From: Aspidiotus rigidus
Lineage: Eukaryota > Arthropoda > Insecta > Hemiptera > Diaspididae
Direction: 5' to 3'
DNA length: 64,000 bases
Assembly: GCA_035079385.1 (NCBI GenBank)
Contig: JAVHKY010000030.1
Coordinates: 4,379,001 to 4,443,000, forward strand
Of the stretch, positions 59,841 to 64,000 are shown one piece after another (the first letter of the stretch is position 1; every line of letters starts with the position of its first letter). Made by a program: the position numbers and the translations under genes. A model generated the notes under the pieces. The model was not told the origin of the DNA and did no database searches. It was given only the letters and a program-made list of their open reading frames with translations.

Positions 59841-61260
59841 CCCTTCTAGGTACCGAGGAGGTTGATGCAGCAGTCCATAGACTGTGGAGATTCCAAATCT
59901 AGTCTGGAGCGTCATACATTTAGTTGACCCAGCACTGCTTGTTGATGCATTCTCCCCGTGCGGTGGAAGAAAGTCAGGCTGGCGTTGATTGATAAGAAGG
60001 GTAAACCACTTAACTTGTCACCAGAGATATAATCCCTAGTAGTCAATACGGTTTTCAAATTGGACGACGTACATCAGATGCTGGAATCGGGCTGAAGAAG
60101 ATGGCCGAGTCAGTTTAGTGCAGCCGTCAGCCTCGACATAACAAATGCGTTTAACTCAATTCCATAGGAGAGGATATCGGAAGCCTTAGTGGACGCAGAA
60201 GTACCCGCATACCTGCTTCGGATAATCAGCAGCTATCTTAGGTGTCGCGAAATCCAAACAGAGACATCTGCTGGTAGAGTAAAGCGCCTTGTTACTTGAA
60301 GGGGTGCCGCAGGGGTCGATCCTTGGGCCGCTGTTGTGGTGCATTGCATTTAAGGAATCTTCAAGGTGGATCTGCCACCGGTTGTTAAGCTTATCTGCTA
60401 TGCGGATTACATACTGGTGGTATGCACTTTCGAAACAACTACAGCGGTGGAGAACAGGGTAAACCGGGCCCTAGAGGTAATGACGTGTGGATCGAGTCGG
60501 CTGGACTAAAACTTGCAATAGGTAAGAAGGAGGCCATTTTATTCACGACCCGTTGAAAATTCCGTCTTCCCACCTTTTGCCTGCAGGGTGTGGAAATTGA
60601 GACCAAGAGTGGATTAAGTACCTAGGCACCTGGTTTGACTTGACGCAGAGCTGCAGACACCATTTCCTGATGCAGCGGAAAAGGCAGGTAACCAGCCTCC
60701 TGATAGGAACCTAGGAGGAACAAGAGAAGCAAGAAGAAGGATCATGATGAGCATTGTCTTGTCGATCCTCCTATATGATGCCCCAGTATATGGGCCGACT
60801 CAATAAAGATACCATACAGAATGAGAGAAATGGTGAAGACTAATGAAGAGCTGCGCTGAGGTGTGTCAGTGCCTATCGCAATGTCTCGACGGAGGCTCTT
60901 TGCGTCGAGCTCTATGCGGAGGAGAGGGCGGTGGTGTCCAAAGCAAAAAAGAAGACAGGTCACGTAGGATGTCTGGCGCTTCTTGCTTGCAAAATGGAAA
61001 GCAAGAATTGCTCGGAGTGAGCTAGATAAATGAACGACTCGTCTGTTAATTCGCGGCCTTGATAAGTGGATGAACGGAGTTCATGGTCAGCTGAACTTTC
61101 ACTTGACGCTCGTGTTCAGCGGCCATGGCTGCTTCAACAAGTACCTTCACGAAAAGTTTAGGAAAGTTGAACAGGCAACGTGTTCACACTGCGCCCAAGG
61201 GCCTTAGGATGAACCGCAGGACACCTTATGGCAACCAGGTGTCTGCATTTGCACCCGCTG
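59841..61260 (+). mobile_element. R1-type non-LTR retrotransposon, decayed
   Basis: Shifting + frames encode SLDITNAFNSIP (60120-60170), VPAYLLRIISSYLRCREIQ, a GVPQGSILGP remnant (60300), KLICYADYILVV (60385-60425, with YADY in place of YADD), ILLYDAPVYG (60765), and FHLTLVFSGHGCFNKYLHEK followed by CSHCAQG (61095-61200). The last part is the C-terminal zinc-knuckle region of R1-clade elements. The left edge (59840-59885) resembles window positions 1-45 inverted, so a shorter repeat may abut it. Confidence 0.8.
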
Positions 61261-62289
61261 TCATACATTTCTCCATATGAGATGACATTCTTCCGGCACT
61301 GCATTTCCAAAACTCCAATTTGTATTACAAACTTTTTCAGTGTTTTGACTTTTTCATATCTCTATAATTGATGTCCACCTCCTAATTTCGGGATGTGTGG
61401 TCCTACAAGATGGGCATAGGAGACCTCAGCCCTCTGATTCCGAGAAATGAGTGCTGTGGCTTTCGACCGGAGCTCGAGAAAATTTTGAGTTCTGCCATCA
61501 AAATACGCGAAAGGGTTTGGATGTTTCATGCATTTACTGGGGAATCCCCTGGGCTCTCCTAATTTTGAAATTTATGATGAAACATGAAATATAATTTGTA
61601 TTTTCGGCCACGTCGCAGAAAGTTCTCGATTTTTATGACATTCAGTGTGAGTTCAGACTCCAGTTAAAGAAATTAGTACTAAAATTGACATCATTCAAAA
61701 GCTGGAACGTGTCGGTCAGGTAGGTAATGCTTATGATTACTTTTTCGAGTAAATAGAAAAAATTTGTAATTTTTTTTTTTAGTTCATGTTAATTTATTCT
61801 TTTGATCAAAATCTTGTGGCACACCGGTTAAGAAACGCTGGTCTATATAGGGAAGCAAATTTCGAGGTCAATTTTTTGAGATAAATATTTGCAAACAATT
61901 GATTTTTCCTCAAAACTCATAACTCTTGACAACATTTTCAGGTTGATTACTAAAATAATGATAAAGTTTGAATAGATTATATTATTGCAATTGTTGCAAA
62001 TTTTACGAGGGATATCGTTTTCCTAAATGCTAGTTCGTGTGTTGTTCACATAGCGATAAAAAAAGAACCAGAAAAAATATTTATAAAGTTGATATAAAGA
62101 AAGAAATCGTACTTTCATAGGAACGGAAAGCAACAAGTAATTTATCTTGATATTTACTGCGAACCACCGTCCACCCTCCTGATGAAATTCTCCGTTCGTA
62201 CTTTTCAAAGGCTTCCGAACTGAACAATAACCATCAGCGCTATCTACATTCTGTTTTAGTTGACTATGGGTTGCTGTCTTCGGAGAAAG
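61261..62289. other. no gene recognised
   Basis: Nothing supported on either strand. Confidence 0.4.
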
Positions 62290-63300
62290 AGTTCATTATC
62301 ATACATAGGGTAGTTTGAACCGTGGACATAAGAGGTCGTTGTGAGATCGAACAAGATTTTTCCATAAATTCAGTAGCAATTTTCGGTTGCATCCTACTTG
62401 GTTCTAGGAGAGGTACTTAAGAACATTTATTGCACGTAAAGATTTGGCTCTTGGTAATTTAATGTGAGGAACCCATGATAATTTTTGATCAAGTAAGAGT
62501 CCTAGAAATTTTGCTGAATTTGCGATGTCTATTTCGAAGTTTTGTTGAAGAAGGGGTGGAATAAGTGGAGGGAGTTTCTTTTTGTGGAAGATGATTAGAA
62601 TTGTTTTTTTTTTCTTACTTTGTAAAAGTGGCATCCACGTTCCGACGACCATATTTTGAAATATTGTTTAGGTTCTCTCCTAAAAGCCTATCAGCCCTTT
62701 CAGGATTGGGGGAAAGGAGTGAGAGACTATAGTCATCCTCAAACAACCTGTGTGAGATTGGGTAATCTGCGTTAAGTGGGAGGTCATTTATTGCTGTCAA
62801 GAAAAGGAGATGCTGAGGACCTCTCAGTGTATGAGGGGATGTTGAGAGGAAGGCTTGTTCGACTTGGTTCCAATATATCTTCTGGACCAGTGAGGACAGT
62901 TCATTGTGGTTGATTCGGTGAAAGGTGATTTTCCCCGATAATTTCTCAATGTCTCTCGACGCAGAGGCATTCGAAACGGGTTTGTTGATACTCTCAACAA
63001 ACAATCTCCTCGATTCCTTCTTAGCTGAACAAATTAGGAGTCTAGCTTTTGCTCTCATTTTTTTGTAGACAATGAAGTTTAGTGGGTCACGTGTATAATT
63101 ATATTTTTGGTAAGCTTTACTTCTATTCTTGATAGCAGTACTGTTTTCGTTGGGCCACCACGAGACTTAGCCTGGTTTCCGTATTTCTGAAGTAAGGGGA
63201 TCGAGGACTCTGCAGTTTCAATTATGAAATTTGTGAACTGAAAAATTGCTGTTTGATCGTTCAAGAGGTCGGGAAGAGATGATGTCGCTAGTGATGTCGT
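62290..63300 (-). mobile_element. Jockey-type fragment with internal deletion
   Basis: The - strand frames encode FIIETAESSIPL, MRAKARLLICSAKKESRRLF (start of ORF2 RT), then jump to LLFLTAINDLPLNADYPISH and RLFEDDYSLSLLSPNPERA (FEDD in place of FADD). FLGLLLDQKLSWVPHIK, LKYLS and a decayed GCNRKLLLNLWKNLVRS-type segment follow. The RT motifs with GFRKGRST are missing, so this copy has an internal deletion. It is the same family as the 33530-44641 copy. Confidence 0.85.
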
Positions 63301-64000
63301 AGCATATTGTCGTTCCGAGAGTAAAACGATATTCTGAAAGTGTCGCTCGAAGAAAGGGACAGTGACGACCCTTCAGCTGCATATATGAGTGTGAGGAGGG
63401 GAGAAGTGACTTGAAAGAATTCCGATCATCGAGCAATGCATCTCGGAAAACATTTAACCAAATGACAGAACCTTTTCTATTATTAAACTTTATATCGTGC
63501 GCTTCTGGCGACACACAACGACGTCAAAATAATGCGGTGTTCAGAACTTATTTCACTAACAACGCACGTAACGAAAGCATACATCGATTGTGTATTTTTG
63601 ATGTATTTACATCTGTAGCGTGTGCCCTTATCAAAAATTCGTTTTTCTTTCATATCGATGTCTAAAATTTTTCAATCAGTTTTTACTTGCCCAGTTGACT
63701 TAGATTCCCGAAGAACACCGAGACTGACAACTGATGGGAAAATTTCTTTAGACTTTCTTGATGTGCCATCAACAATGTAAAATTCAATATTACGATGATA
63801 ACAAAAACTAACGTAACGTACATTTTTGGACTGATTTTACATTTAATCGTTCGAAATAATTGCGATTATATATTCCGGAGAACTGTGGTCAAATCGCTCT
63901 CTTTGAGTATGTTTTCTGCTCTTTAGAACTTCAGGGCGGTATTTCGTATCAATTATTTCAAGTTCTTAATTCATGTAGCTTCTTTATTTGGAGCACTGTC
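63301..64000. other. no gene recognised
   Basis: The - strand ORF at 63218-63514 may include a little more of the Jockey ORF2 upstream part. The rest is unassigned. Confidence 0.35.

Overview
This is animal nuclear DNA, most likely from an insect and perhaps a plant-feeding hemipteran. The evidence is AT-rich sequence, introns of about 76-190 bases with GT-AG borders, a homeobox gene of the Hmx family, a split CHIP/STUB1-type gene, and a transposon load typical of arthropods (Jockey-, R1- and RTE-type retrotransposons, Penelope-like elements, a Helitron, a Transib-like element, MITEs and a Maverick/Polinton-like element). The palindrome TAGGTACCTA and its half-sites recur throughout. The order of insect is inference only.

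Layout. 1-1772 holds the last intron edge, last coding exon and 3' UTR of Hmx on the + strand. 1773-25690 is mostly non-coding: a diverged tandem repeat (2100-3470), a hairpin MITE (9358-9499), a probable LTR fragment (16331-16682), a GA microsatellite and a Penelope-like fragment (21183-21546). 26405-30862 is a cluster of mobile DNA: a double snap-back insertion with a 13-bp target duplication, a MITE with an 8-bp duplication, and an AT-rich virus-like coding island whose zinc-motif ORF is cut cleanly by a 954-bp Helitron.

33530-44641 is a nested stack. A Jockey-type retrotransposon on the - strand is interrupted by a Penelope-like fragment, by a 6820-bp element with long terminal inverted repeats and a 6-bp duplication (35593-42412, Maverick/Polinton-like), and by a 1140-bp Transib-like element (42706-43845). 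Removing the last two, each with one target copy, rejoins the Jockey reading frame exactly. The 6.8-kb element carries virus-like small ORFs and a small two-exon gene for a predicted secreted protein with its own TATA-like box and poly(A) signal.

46560-50660 holds another Penelope-like fragment, a diverged tandem array with a palindromic insertion, and a GT microsatellite. 51947-56012 (- strand) is the main gene of the right half: a nine-exon CHIP/STUB1-like gene (TPR, coiled coil, U-box) whose exons join in phase to give 363 codons before the stop. The first exon begins with a predicted signal peptide. If that first exon is right, this is a secreted U-box E3 ubiquitin ligase, which would be unusual. 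Its introns hold a Jockey fragment and a foldback MITE. 56490-63300 is a graveyard of RTE, R1 and Jockey fragments.

The two genes predicted to make secreted products (the CHIP-like gene and the transposon-borne gene) are the most interesting content. I found no tRNA, rRNA, CRISPR or prokaryotic operon signals.
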